In this document: positions 18,509 to 25,673 of the stretch, piece by piece | Numbering within the stretch: position 1 is the stretch's first letter | Layout: each line of letters starts with the position of its first letter | Origin: Roseovarius sp. MMSF_3350 | Lineage (GTDB): Bacteria > Pseudomonadota > Alphaproteobacteria > Rhodobacterales > Rhodobacteraceae | Assembly (NCBI RefSeq): GCF_030733425.1 | Contig: NZ_JASHIZ010000028.1 | Span: 1-34,990, forward strand | Direction of reading: 5' to 3' | DNA length: 34,990 bases | Notes under the pieces: generated by a model | The model's input: only the letters and a program-made list of their open reading frames with translations | Databases searched by the model: none | Told to the model about the DNA's origin: nothing | Position numbers and translations under genes: made by a program

Positions 18509-19507
18509 GTGACCAATGCCGTTCCTCTGACCGAAATCTGGCGTGGAGACATCGTGGAAAGCCTGCATCTGGGCCATGCCGTGATCTGCAACGGCGCGGG
18601 CGAAGTGATCGAGGGCTGGGGCGATTCGGATGCCATGATCTATCCGCGCAGCTCTGCCAAGATGATCCAGGCGATGCCGCTGGTGGACAGTGGCGCGGCG
18701 GATGCGTTCGGGTTGACCCAGCAGCAGCTGGCGCTGGCCTGCGCATCGCACCAGGGGGCGGCGGTGCACACGGATGCGGTGAACGACTGGATCCACGGGT
18801 TGGGCCTGAGCGACGACGATTTCCGCTGCGGGCCGCAGATGCCGCAGGACCGCGCCGCGTTCAACCACCTGATCAAGACCGACGGATCGCCCTGCCAGGT
18901 GCACAACAACTGTTCGGGCAAGCATGCCGGGTTCATAACCCTGTCGAAGCACCTGAACGGCGGGCCCGAATACGTGGACCCGGACCACCCGGTGCAGCGC
19001 GCCTGTTTCGAGGCGTTCGAGGAACTGACCGGGGAGCGGAGCCCGGGCTTTGCCCCGGACGGGTGCAATGCGCCCAATTCGATCACCACGATGCGGGGGA
19101 TCGGCCAGGCGATGGGCTGGTTCGCCAATGCGACCGAAGGTGGTGGCAAGCGACAGGATGCGGCGGTGCGGCTGCGCGATGCGATGATCGCCAACCCGCT
19201 GCTGGTCGCCGGGGAAAAACGCGCCTGTACCGAGCTGATGAAGGCCTGTCACGAGCCCGTGGCGCTGAAGACCGGGGCGGAGGGGTTTTTCGTGGCCATT
19301 GCGCCGACGAAGAAGCTGGGGATCGCGCTGAAGGCGGCGGATGGCAGCACGCGGGCGGCCAATTGCACCATCGCGGCGCTGCTGGTGCGGATCGGGGTGC
19401 TGGAGGCAGACCATCCGGCGACCCTGAAATTCATGAACGCGCCGATCCTGAACCGCCGCAAGGTGCGGACCGGCATCGTGAAGCCGGTCGCTGGGTTGCT
19501 GCCCTGA
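18509..19507 (+). CDS. Asparaginase, type II-like family (PF06089)
   Basis: Protein of 332 residues resembling the bacterial Asparaginase_II family found in Rhizobium and Rhodobacteraceae, which is unrelated to E. coli AnsA/AnsB. Features are EIWRGDIVESLHLGHAVI at the start, IYPRSSAKMIQAMPLV (serine-lysine motif), ALACASHQG, and VHNNCSGKHAGFI with its cysteine and Ser-Gly-Lys. It should hydrolyse asparagine to aspartate and ammonia in the cytoplasm. The GTG at 18509 has CGGAG 8 nt upstream and fits the family N-terminus; longer in-frame starts at 18380 and 18467 lack support. Transcribed alone. Confidence 0.9.
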   Translation: MTNAVPLTEIWRGDIVESLHLGHAVICNGAGEVIEGWGDSDAMIYPRSSAKMIQAMPLVDSGAADAFGLTQQQLALACASHQGAAVHTDAVNDWIHGLGLSDDDFRCGPQMPQDRAAFNHLIKTDGSPCQVHNNCSGKHAGFITLSKHLNGGPEYVDPDHPVQRACFEAFEELTGERSPGFAPDGCNAPNSITTMRGIGQAMGWFANATEGGGKRQDAAVRLRDAMIANPLLVAGEKRACTELMKACHEPVALKTGAEGFFVAIAPTKKLGIALKAADGSTRAANCTIAALLVRIGVLEADHPATLKFMNAPILNRRKVRTGIVKPVAGLLP

Positions 19508-19778
19508 GTCGTTCAAGGTCGCGTTGATGCAGTCGTGCGCGGGCTGACGGGTTTCTGCCGAAAGCCCGGTACGCGATGCGCTGCTTTCCGCACCGCCGCG
19601 ATAGCCTGCCCATTGGCGGCAGACCGGCGCCGAGTCGAAAGCGCTGTTTGGGCCTCTTTCCGCGAGATGGACGACCCCTTGCGCCGGATCTCTTCCGGGA
19701 GGGACGGTGTGTGGTCATGTTGAGGGTCCGCGGGCAGCAGAGCCCCGGACAACCTGAACCCACAAAAGGGAACCAAAG

Positions 19779-20012
19779 ATGACCAAGACACTTTCCGCAG
19801 CAACCTTCGCGCTTGCCCTGACCGTTCCGGCCATGGCGATGGCACTCGATGCCGATACCGACGGCGATGGCATGGTCACGATGGAAGAATTCCAGGCCGC
19901 GATGCCCGACGCGCCCGCGGGCACGTTCGAGCAGCTGGATTCGGATACCGACGGGCTGCTGAGCGAAGACGAGATCGCCGCAGGCCAGGAGGCCGGCATC
20001 CTGCCCGCCTAA
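19779..20012 (+). CDS. Small exported EF-hand protein
   Basis: 77-residue protein with a signal peptide (MTKTLSAATFALALTVPAMA) and two EF-hand loops, DADTDGDGMVTMEEF and DSDTDGLLSEDEI, the second one being less canonical because a Gly follows the third Asp. It may bind calcium in the periplasm. AAAGGGAACC lies before the ATG. The 271-nt stretch upstream (19508-19778) holds no gene I can support. The function is unknown; similar small EF-hand proteins are common in this group. Confidence 0.8.
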   Translation: MTKTLSAATFALALTVPAMAMALDADTDGDGMVTMEEFQAAMPDAPAGTFEQLDSDTDGLLSEDEIAAGQEAGILPA

Positions 20013-20216
20013 GCTGCGACGCGGCCAATGGGAGCGCGCGGTGCTTCCCCCATCCTTTCCGCGCGCTTCCGCCTGATACCGGAGCGTTCTTCGATAATGC
20101 TTCGGTCGCGGCACGGGCCGAAGGCGGGCACCATTCCCCAGATGTTTTCATCGGTGTCCCTCCTTGCCTTCGAGACCGAATACGGCTTGCCCGTGCCGCA
20201 CCTTTCCCGCAATCTG

Positions 20217-20376
20217 GTCCGTGTTCTCAGGGCGGGGTGAAACTCCCCACCGGCGGTAAGCGGCATGTCATGCCGTAAGCCCGCGAGCGCATCGGGGGTG
20301 CCCTGCATCCCCCTTGGTCAAGCAGACCTGGTGCAATTCCAGGGCCGACGGTCACAGTCCGGATGGAAGAGAACGC
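20217..20376 (+). ncRNA. FMN riboswitch (RFN element)
   Basis: The conserved RFN core is clear: the 5' P1 strand GTTCTC (20223-20228), AGGGCGGGGTGAAACTCCCCACCGG-type P2 (20229-20253), the CCGTAAGCCCGCGAGCG block, GGTCAAGCAGACCTGGTG, AATTCCAGGGCCGACGGTCACAGTC, and GGATGGAAGAGAAC closing P1 (GAGAAC 20369-20374). It senses FMN and lies 103 nt upstream of the lumazine synthase gene. The region from 20013 to 20216 upstream shows no gene; a promoter should be there but I cannot place it with confidence. Confidence 0.97.
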
Positions 20377-20381
20377 CGGGA

Positions 20382-20406
20382 AAGGGCACCGCCCATGGTG
20401 CCCCTT
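20382..20406 (+). promoter_or_regulatory. Hairpin in the FMN riboswitch expression platform
   Basis: AAGGGCACC (20382-20390) can pair with GGTGCCCCTT (20397-20406) with one bulged C and a 6-nt loop. It is just downstream of the aptamer. It is not followed by a U run, so it is a poor intrinsic terminator; it may act as part of the switch. Confidence 0.4.
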
Positions 20407-20419
20407 GGGTGGGCTGCCA

Positions 20420-20469
20420 CCTTTCCTGTCGTGCTGCGCCTTGGGTGAACGTGTCGCGATACGGAAAGG
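20420..20469 (+). promoter_or_regulatory. Candidate SD-masking stem before ribH
   Basis: CCTTTCC (20420-20426) is the exact complement of GGAAAGG (20463-20469), which contains most of the ribH Shine-Dalgarno GGAAAGGAG. A 7-bp stem with a 36-nt loop would hide the ribosome site. This would fit translational repression by FMN, but the pairing is found by eye and not folded. Confidence 0.45.
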
Positions 20470-20478
20470 AGACCTGCA

Positions 20479-20913
20479 ATGACACACACCCGTTACGCTT
20501 TTATCAAGGCCAACTGGCATGCCGAGATCGTGGATCAGGCCCTGAGGGGGTTCTGCGAGGCGATGCCGGCGGAGGATGTGGACGTATTCGATGTACCGGG
20601 GGCGTTCGAGATGCCGCTCCTGGCACGGGACCTGGCGCGGTCAGGGCGATATGGCGTCGTGGTGGCGGCGGCGCTGGTGGTGGATGGGGGAATCTATCGC
20701 CATGACTTTGTGGCGCAGGCCGTCGTGGACGGGCTGATGCGGGCCGGCATGGATGCGGATGTGCCGGTGCTGTCGGTGTCGCTGACCCCGCACCAGTTTC
20801 ACGAGACGGCGCATCACATCGGGATCTTCAAGGCGCACTTCAGAGAAAAGGGGCAAGAGGCGGCCCGCGCGGCACTGATGATCGGCAGGACGCGGGCCGG
20901 GCTGGCGGCCTAG
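20479..20913 (+). CDS. ribH2: 6,7-dimethyl-8-ribityllumazine synthase, type II (RibH2)
   Basis: Condenses 5-amino-6-ribitylamino-uracil with dihydroxybutanone phosphate in riboflavin synthesis. The 144-residue protein has the RibH pattern: FIKANWHAEIV, FDVPGAFEMPL, GIYRHDFVAQAVVDGLM, and LSVSLTPHQFHE. The YRHDFVAQAV and TPHQFHE variants match the Brucella/Rhizobium RibH2 group, which forms decamers, not the icosahedral RibH1. RFN control of a lone ribH2 is also known in Rhizobiales. GGAAAGGAG lies before the ATG. Its TAG stop overlaps the thiQ stop (CTAG palindrome), so the two genes converge with a 4-nt overlap. Confidence 0.93.
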   Translation: MTHTRYAFIKANWHAEIVDQALRGFCEAMPAEDVDVFDVPGAFEMPLLARDLARSGRYGVVVAAALVVDGGIYRHDFVAQAVVDGLMRAGMDADVPVLSVSLTPHQFHETAHHIGIFKAHFREKGQEAARAALMIGRTRAGLAA

Positions 20914-21602
20914 CCGAGATAGTCGCGCAGGACGGGCGGCGGGTTGTCCAGCAACTCGCCGGTCGGGCGCGGTGCGTGGGCGGTGCCCTCGGCGACGAGA
21001 ACGGCCTGTGCCGTGATGCGACGGGCATCTTCCGGTGCGTGCGATATCATCAGGAGGGTCGCGCCGGTTTCGCGGGCGATCTCGGCCACGAGGTCGAGCA
21101 TTTCCATTCGCAAGGCGGGACCAAGAGCAGCGAAGGGTTCGTCCAGCAACAACAGCGGTTTGTCCTGAAGCATGACGCGAGCCAGTGCGGCCCGGCTGCG
21201 CTGGCCGCCCGAGAGCGCGCCGGGTTTGCGGGTGGCCATGCCGGCAAGGCCGACCCGGTCCAGTGCTTCGGTGACGCGGGTCTTGTCGTGGGCGGACAGG
21301 CGCAGGTTGGGCGACAGGCCCAGCCCGACATTCTGCGCAAGTGTCAGGTGCGGAAAGAGGTTGTCCTCCTGGAAAAGCATGGCGACGGGGCGGGCGCCCG
21401 GGGGCTGGTCGGTGATGTCGGTGCCGTCCCAGCTGATGCGGCCCTGCGCGACTGGCAAAAAGCCCGCGATCCCTTCGATCAGGGTGGACTTGCCCGCCCC
21501 CGACGGGCCGATCACGGCAACGGTCGCGCCGCCGGATATGGTGAGGTCGGCGGCGAGCGTGAAGCTGCCGTTGCGGATATGTGCGGCGTCAAGTTTCAGC
21601 AT
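20910..21602 (-). CDS. thiQ: Thiamine ABC transporter ATP-binding protein ThiQ
   Basis: ATPase of the thiamine / thiamine-phosphate importer ThiBPQ on the cytoplasmic face. Walker A is GPSGAGKST near residue 32-40, the signature is LSGGQRSRAALARV, and Walker B is LLLLDEPFAALGP. The Q-loop is MLFQEDNLFPHLT. 230 residues from the ATG at 21602, which lies 14 nt inside the end of thiP; a start at 21623 is possible. It is the last gene of thiB-thiP-thiQ and faces ribH2. Confidence 0.93.
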   Translation of the reverse strand: MLKLDAAHIRNGSFTLAADLTISGGATVAVIGPSGAGKSTLIEGIAGFLPVAQGRISWDGTDITDQPPGARPVAMLFQEDNLFPHLTLAQNVGLGLSPNLRLSAHDKTRVTEALDRVGLAGMATRKPGALSGGQRSRAALARVMLQDKPLLLLDEPFAALGPALRMEMLDLVAEIARETGATLLMISHAPEDARRITAQAVLVAEGTAHAPRPTGELLDNPPPVLRDYLG

Positions 21603-23145
21603 GGCGATGACCCCCGCGATCAAGCAGCCAGAAGACCGCGAAGGACAGGATCAGGAGCAGGAAGGAAGCGGCGGCGGCGGCTTCCATCTGGTAGGAGCCC
21701 ATGAGGCGGTAGACCTGTAGCGGCAGGGTGGCCACGTTCGGGTCGGCAAAGAGCGTGATGACGCCGAGATCGCCCATCGAGAGGGCTGCCGCAAGACCGG
21801 CGGCAAAGCCGATCTGCGCGCGCAGGCGGGGCAGCAGGACATGGCGCAGGAAGGGCAGCCCGGCCATGCCGAGCGAGAGGCCGAGGCGGCCCTGGCGCGA
21901 CACGATATCGCGGGCGCGGGGGACGAGAATGCGCAGGGCGAAGGGCAGCACGGTGATGGCGTTGACCAGCGCCGTGACGGGCAGGGCGAAGTCCTGCGGG
22001 TTGGCGTAGGGGCGGATCGCGATGAAGAGCCCGGTGCCGATGACCAGTGGCGAGGCGGCGAGGCCCAGAAGGCCCGCGATTTCCACCATACGCCCCCGTT
22101 CTGTGGCGATGGCGGCGGTCATCGGCAGCGCCATGCAGAGCAGCAGGACCGTGCTGAGCGCGGCGACGCCGAGCGAGGTTGCTGCTGCCGTCCAGACCTG
22201 GCGCGGCATGTCGGCAAATCCGGGCAGGCCCGACAGCGCGATGGCCATGAGCGGCACCAGCAGGAAGAGTGCCGCGACACCGATGAACAGCGCGTCAACC
22301 CACCGTGCGGTGATCGTTTTTCCGTCGAACCGGCGCAAACCGCGATCGAGGCCCGAGCCGAACCCTTCGCCGCGCGCCAGCCAGAGGGCGATGCCACCGG
22401 CAAAAACCGTCAGGCCAAGCTGCACGGCGGAGAGGAGCGCGGCCCGCCCAAGGTCGAAGTCAAACCTGAACGCCTGGTAAATGGCGAGTTCTATCGTGGT
22501 GGCCCGCGGCCCGCCGCCGAGGGTGAGGGCGACGGCGAAGCTGGTGAGGCAGATGGCGAAGATCACGGTGAAGGCGCCGGGGATCAGGCGCAGGAGCATC
22601 GGCATTTCGATCACGCGGAACATCGCCCAGCCGTCGATGCCCAGCAGGGCGGCCAGGCGGAAACGCTCGGCGGGAATCTCCTGCCAGCCTTGCAGGACAA
22701 GGCGGGTGGCCAGCGGCAGGTTGAAGAACACATGCGCGAGGACGACGCCGTGCAGACCGTAGATCTGCACCGGGGGCAGGCCGAGCGTGCCCAGGGCCGC
22801 GCTGACCCAGCCGCCACGACCGAAGACCTCGATCAGGCCCAGCACGGCGACGATCACCGGCAGGATGAACGGGGCGCCCAGCAGCGCGATCAGCAGGCTG
22901 CGGCCCCGGAACCGGCGGCGGGCGAGGGCGCGGGCCACAGGGATGGCCAGCAGCACGGAAAACAAGGCCGAGAGCGTGGCCTGCACCAGTGTGAAGCGAA
23001 GCGCCGCCCAGTCGGCGGCGTTGAAGCCGCGGCCGGTTTCGGCGCGCAGGGCAACGGCCAGCAGCGCGCCGAAGATGAGTGCCGCCACGAGGGCGGCGGC
23101 GCTCCATCCCGGTCTGGCACTTAGCGGCTGAGCGCGTTCAGCCAT
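21589..23145 (-). CDS. thiP: Thiamine ABC transporter permease ThiP
   Basis: Fused permease of 518 residues with two copies of the BPD_transp_1 domain, giving about 12 membrane helices, as usual for ThiP. The EAA loops are visible in the two halves (LAALLGIDGWAMFRVIEMPML near 190, LSLGMAGLPFLRHVLLPRL near 450). It forms the channel for thiamine and its phosphates. The ATG at 23145 lies 25 nt inside thiB and ahead of the first helix. Confidence 0.93.
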   Translation of the reverse strand: MAERAQPLSARPGWSAAALVAALIFGALLAVALRAETGRGFNAADWAALRFTLVQATLSALFSVLLAIPVARALARRRFRGRSLLIALLGAPFILPVIVAVLGLIEVFGRGGWVSAALGTLGLPPVQIYGLHGVVLAHVFFNLPLATRLVLQGWQEIPAERFRLAALLGIDGWAMFRVIEMPMLLRLIPGAFTVIFAICLTSFAVALTLGGGPRATTIELAIYQAFRFDFDLGRAALLSAVQLGLTVFAGGIALWLARGEGFGSGLDRGLRRFDGKTITARWVDALFIGVAALFLLVPLMAIALSGLPGFADMPRQVWTAAATSLGVAALSTVLLLCMALPMTAAIATERGRMVEIAGLLGLAASPLVIGTGLFIAIRPYANPQDFALPVTALVNAITVLPFALRILVPRARDIVSRQGRLGLSLGMAGLPFLRHVLLPRLRAQIGFAAGLAAALSMGDLGVITLFADPNVATLPLQVYRLMGSYQMEAAAAASFLLLILSFAVFWLLDRGGHRHAET

Positions 23146-24113
23146 TCATCGAGCGCATCGTCGCGGGTGGCGGCGGCCTCTTCGGCGCTGAGAAGCAGGG
23201 ATTTTTCCGGCTGGATCAGGGTATCGAACCCGTCGGGCAGGCCCCCCTCAAGCTCCTTGGCGGGGTACATCCAGTTGGTCGTCGGGATGACGGACTGGAA
23301 GTCCTGGGTCAACATGAATGCGAGGAACTGGTCGGCCAGGTCGGGCTGGTCGGTCGAAGCCAGTTTGCCGGCCACTTCGACCTGCATGTAATGGCCTTCG
23401 TCGAAGGCGGCGGCGGTCTTGCTGTCGTCCTCCTCGGCGATCAGGTGATAGGCGGGCGAGGTGGTGTAGGAGAGCACCATGTCGGCCTCGCCTTCGAGGA
23501 AGAGGCCGTAGGCTTCGGTCCAGCCCTTGGTGACGGTGATGATGTTGTCCGAGAGCCCCTCCCAGATTTGCGGGGCCTCGTCGCCATAGGCGGTCTTGAC
23601 CCACATCAGCAGGCCGAGACCGGGGGTGGAGGAGCGGGGATCCTGAATGACGATGGAGGTGTCGCTGTCGGCCAGGGCCTTGAAATTGCTGGGCGCTTCC
23701 ATGTCTTTGTCATGGACGAAGGCGAAGTAGCCCCAGTCGTAGGGCAGGAACACCGGGTCGTCCCAGGTGATCGGCAGATCGAGGTCCGGGGACTGTCCGT
23801 GCTCGGCGAAAAGGCCGGTGTCCTTGGCTGCGGCGATCAGGTTGGTGTCGAGGCCGAGGACGATGTCGGCGTCGGTGTTTTCACCCTCGAGCCGGACACG
23901 GGCCAAGAGGGCGGCGCCGTCCTCGACGCCGACGAGGTTGAGGTCGCAGTTGCAGGTGGCCTCGAACGCCTTTTCGATTTGGGGGCCGGGGCCCCATTCG
24001 GCGACGAAACTGTCATAGGTGTAGACGGTCAGTTCGGGCGTCTCGCCTGTCTCTTGGGCCACGGCGGTCGTGGCGGTGAGCAGACATCCCGCAGTGAAAA
24101 CAAGGCGTTTCAT
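23121..24113 (-). CDS. thiB: Thiamine-binding periplasmic protein ThiB
   Basis: Solute-binding protein of 330 residues for thiamine, TMP and TPP. It has a signal peptide MKRLVFTAGCLLTATTAVAQ and then ELTVYTYDSFVAEWGPGPQIEKAFE, the ThiB/TbpA family start. Later family motifs include DIVLGLDTNL, DDPVFLPYDWGYFAFVHDKD and VLSYTTSPAYH. The ATG at 24113 has GGGAGG upstream. It overlaps thiP by 25 nt and lies under TPP-riboswitch control. Confidence 0.95.
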   Translation of the reverse strand: MKRLVFTAGCLLTATTAVAQETGETPELTVYTYDSFVAEWGPGPQIEKAFEATCNCDLNLVGVEDGAALLARVRLEGENTDADIVLGLDTNLIAAAKDTGLFAEHGQSPDLDLPITWDDPVFLPYDWGYFAFVHDKDMEAPSNFKALADSDTSIVIQDPRSSTPGLGLLMWVKTAYGDEAPQIWEGLSDNIITVTKGWTEAYGLFLEGEADMVLSYTTSPAYHLIAEEDDSKTAAAFDEGHYMQVEVAGKLASTDQPDLADQFLAFMLTQDFQSVIPTTNWMYPAKELEGGLPDGFDTLIQPEKSLLLSAEEAAATRDDALDEWLNALSR

Positions 24114-24121
24114 GGCATCCT

Positions 24122-24138
24122 CCCTTTCGGCGGAAGGG
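24122..24138 (-). promoter_or_regulatory. Candidate SD-masking hairpin before thiB
   Basis: On the minus strand CCCTT (24138-24134) can pair with AAGGG (24126-24122) around a 7-nt loop. The second arm overlaps the thiB Shine-Dalgarno (AAAGGGAGG). A masked ribosome site just after the TPP aptamer fits translational control. Pairing is short and unfolded by computation. Confidence 0.35.
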
Positions 24139-24157
24139 GCGGCGCGATGCGGGTGCA

Positions 24158-24252
24158 TGACCTTCCCTCCGCCGGTGTCAGCCGGTTCAGGTTCAACGGG
24201 TTTGCTATGTGCATCTCAGTCGCCGGACGTGGCCGGTCGACACCCCGAGGTT
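24158..24252 (-). ncRNA. TPP riboswitch (THI element)
   Basis: Minus-strand reading gives CTCGGGGTGTC, then CTGAGATGCACATAGCA, AACCCGTTGAACCTGAACCGG, TGACACCGGCGGAGGGAAGG, that is, the CUGAGA and ACCUGA thi-box motifs and the closing GGAGGGA. It lies 45 nt before thiB. It reports thiamine pyrophosphate and shuts the importer off when TPP is abundant. Confidence 0.97.
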
Positions 24253-24260
24253 TCAACAAG

Positions 24261-24289
24261 AACGTAGGGCCAAGCCGGGGAAGGGACAA
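24261..24289 (-). promoter_or_regulatory. Candidate thiBPQ promoter
   Basis: Minus-strand TTGTCC (24289-24284) and TACGTT (24266-24261) are separated by 17 nt and sit just upstream of the TPP riboswitch, so that transcription would start at about its first base. The -10 is weak. Confidence 0.4.
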
Positions 24290-24463
24290 GGTGAATTGGC
24301 GAATCGGAAGGTTAATGCCGCCGGAAGGCCCGAAATGACGTCGGTATCGCGTCGGTATTCGGGTGGTATCACGTCGGTGCGGGCGTCGCTGGCGGGCGTT
24401 TGACGCGCCGCGCGGTGGGCGCGGGGGCAGCGGACGTTCAGAGCCGGCGAAAGGGGGAAGGAG

Positions 24464-24484
24464 GTCCCGGGTCAAGCCCGGGAC
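24464..24484. repeat. GTCCCGG-TCAAG-CCGGGAC palindromic element (family 2, copy 2)
   Basis: Arms GTCCCGGG (24464-24471) and CCCGGGAC (24477-24484) around TCAAG. It differs from copy 1 at 3912-3932 only at one compensated base pair. It stands 8 nt after the stop of the YciI gene, just as copy 1 stands beyond the HAD gene. The rest of 24290-24463 holds no gene that I can support, only imperfect repeats of CGTCGGTAT. Confidence 0.7.
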
Positions 24485-24492
24485 TGCGCGGG

Positions 24493-24807
24493 CTACATTT
24501 CGATGATGGGGGCGACCTCGACACTGCCTTTGCCGCCGTCGAGAATGGGGCAGCCGCGGGCGATCTCGCAGGCCTCGGCGTCATCCGCGGCCTCGACGAT
24601 GGAATAGCCAGCCAGAGGGTTGGAGCCGCCATTGTCGGCGATTCCCTCGGTGCTGACCGTCTTGGACATGCCCACGGGGTTGCCGGGGTCGATGAGCTTG
24701 CCGCCGAGGCCGCCGAGCCAGCTTTCCCAGGCCTTCATCGCCTTGATGCCCTCTTCTTCGGTCTCGGGCCTGCCGCCGCCGTGATAGGCGAAGATGTACT
24801 TGGGCAT
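24493..24807 (-). CDS. YciI-like (YCII-domain) protein
   Basis: Small 104-residue protein of the YCII family with a dimeric alpha+beta barrel fold. Seen are MPKYIFAYHGGGRPETEEE, an amphipathic KAMKAWESWLGGLGGKLID, and a central GNPVGMSKTV, all usual in the YCII proteins that accompany ArsR/SRPBCC genes. It is the last gene of the arsR operon, 21 nt after the SRPBCC gene. The reaction is unknown. Confidence 0.85.
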   Translation of the reverse strand: MPKYIFAYHGGGRPETEEEGIKAMKAWESWLGGLGGKLIDPGNPVGMSKTVSTEGIADNGGSNPLAGYSIVEAADDAEACEIARGCPILDGGKGSVEVAPIIEM

Positions 24808-24828
24808 TGGTTGGTTTCCTTTCAGGGG

Positions 24829-25272
24829 TCAGTGGGGACAAGTTTGCAGGTGGCGGGCGAGGCGGACCATCGGGCCGCTTGTCCAGCCGGTTTCGTGCCG
24901 CGCGGCGCGGTCGTCATCGGGCAGGTCGCGGTGGTCGATGGTCAGCCGGGCGCCGTCACGCGTGGGTGTGACGGTGAAGGTGACATGGCTTTCGGGGGCC
25001 TGCATGCCTTCGGGCAGGTGCCATGTCCAGGTGAAGCCCACAGAGCGGGGCGGGTCGACATGCGTGACCTGTCCCGACATGCGGTAGCGGTTGCCGTCGG
25101 CATCGAGCATCTCGGAATGCCACGGGCCTTCGCGGGTGAAGTCGAGCGCGGTGTCGGGCAGGGTCATGCCGTCATGGCCCCACCATTCCAGCACCTCGGC
25201 CCGCTGGGTGACGGCGCGGAAGAGACGCTCGGGCGTGACCGGGAAGTCGCGGGTGATGCGAACCTCGCCCAT
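24829..25272 (-). CDS. SRPBCC / AHSA1 family protein
   Basis: 147-residue protein of the START-like AHSA1 (activator of Hsp90 ATPase homologue 1-like) family. The typical beginning ITRDFPVTPERLFRAVTQ, EVLEWWGHDGMT and the C-terminal GWTSGPMVRLARHL are visible. Such proteins bind hydrophobic ligands. It starts 3 nt after the ArsR stop, so it is in the same operon. The ligand is unknown. Confidence 0.88.
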   Translation of the reverse strand: MGEVRITRDFPVTPERLFRAVTQRAEVLEWWGHDGMTLPDTALDFTREGPWHSEMLDADGNRYRMSGQVTHVDPPRSVGFTWTWHLPEGMQAPESHVTFTVTPTRDGARLTIDHRDLPDDDRAARHETGWTSGPMVRLARHLQTCPH

Positions 25273-25275
25273 CCG

Positions 25276-25599
25276 TCAATCCTTGTCTTCGAGGGCAAGG
25301 TGGGTCGCGAGGCGGTCCATCGACGCCTCCCAGAAGGCGCGGTGATCGAGCGTCCAGTCGGCGATGGTTTTCAGCGCCTGTCCCCGGACGGAATAGAGCC
25401 GGCTGGTGCCCTGGGTGCGCTGCTCGACGAGGCCCGCCTGCCGCAGCACCTTGAGGTGGCGGGACATGGCCGGGGCGCTGATATCGGCCTGTTCGACGAG
25501 GCGGCCGGCGGGCAGTTCGCCCTCGGTCATCAGACGCTCGACCACGGCAAGGCGGGTGGGGTCGGAGAGGGCGGCGAAGGTGTCGGTCAGTCGGGTCAT
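25276..25599 (-). CDS. ArsR-family transcriptional regulator
   Basis: 107-residue winged-helix repressor: LTDTFAALSDPTRLAVVERL, DISAPAMSRHLKVLRQAGLV (recognition helix) and the wing EQRTQGTSRLYSV. No CxC metal site in the usual alpha-3 position, so metal sensing is unlikely; the group often found with SRPBCC proteins responds to other signals. An 8-bp inverted repeat directly upstream (25607-25628) is the likely operator, giving autoregulation of the three-gene operon. There is no clear Shine-Dalgarno before the ATG. Confidence 0.92.
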   Translation of the reverse strand: MTRLTDTFAALSDPTRLAVVERLMTEGELPAGRLVEQADISAPAMSRHLKVLRQAGLVEQRTQGTSRLYSVRGQALKTIADWTLDHRAFWEASMDRLATHLALEDKD

Positions 25600-25606
25600 G
25601 GAACGA

Positions 25607-25628
25607 TAATTAACAGATCAGTTAATTA
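25607..25628 (-). promoter_or_regulatory. Operator palindrome of the arsR operon
   Basis: TAATTAAC (25607-25614) and GTTAATTA (25621-25628) are exact inverted repeats with a 6-nt spacer, ending 8 nt from the arsR start codon. The stretch is AT-rich in a GC-rich genome, and on the minus strand it also contains a possible -10 (TTAATT). ArsR/SmtB repressors bind such palindromes, so self-repression is likely. Confidence 0.75.
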
Positions 25629-25673
25629 ACGTAAAGATTAAATGATACGGCGGTGCGTGGGCTTTCGCCGACC

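Noticed and set aside
20028..20240. Possible 70-residue gene in the gap before the FMN riboswitch
   Set aside because: It runs into the riboswitch aptamer, has no ribosome site and no similarity that I recognise.
24339..24380. Repeated CGTCGGTAT in the thiB-YciI gap, considered as a CRISPR or iteron array
   Set aside because: Only about three imperfect copies with irregular spacing; no spacer/repeat structure.
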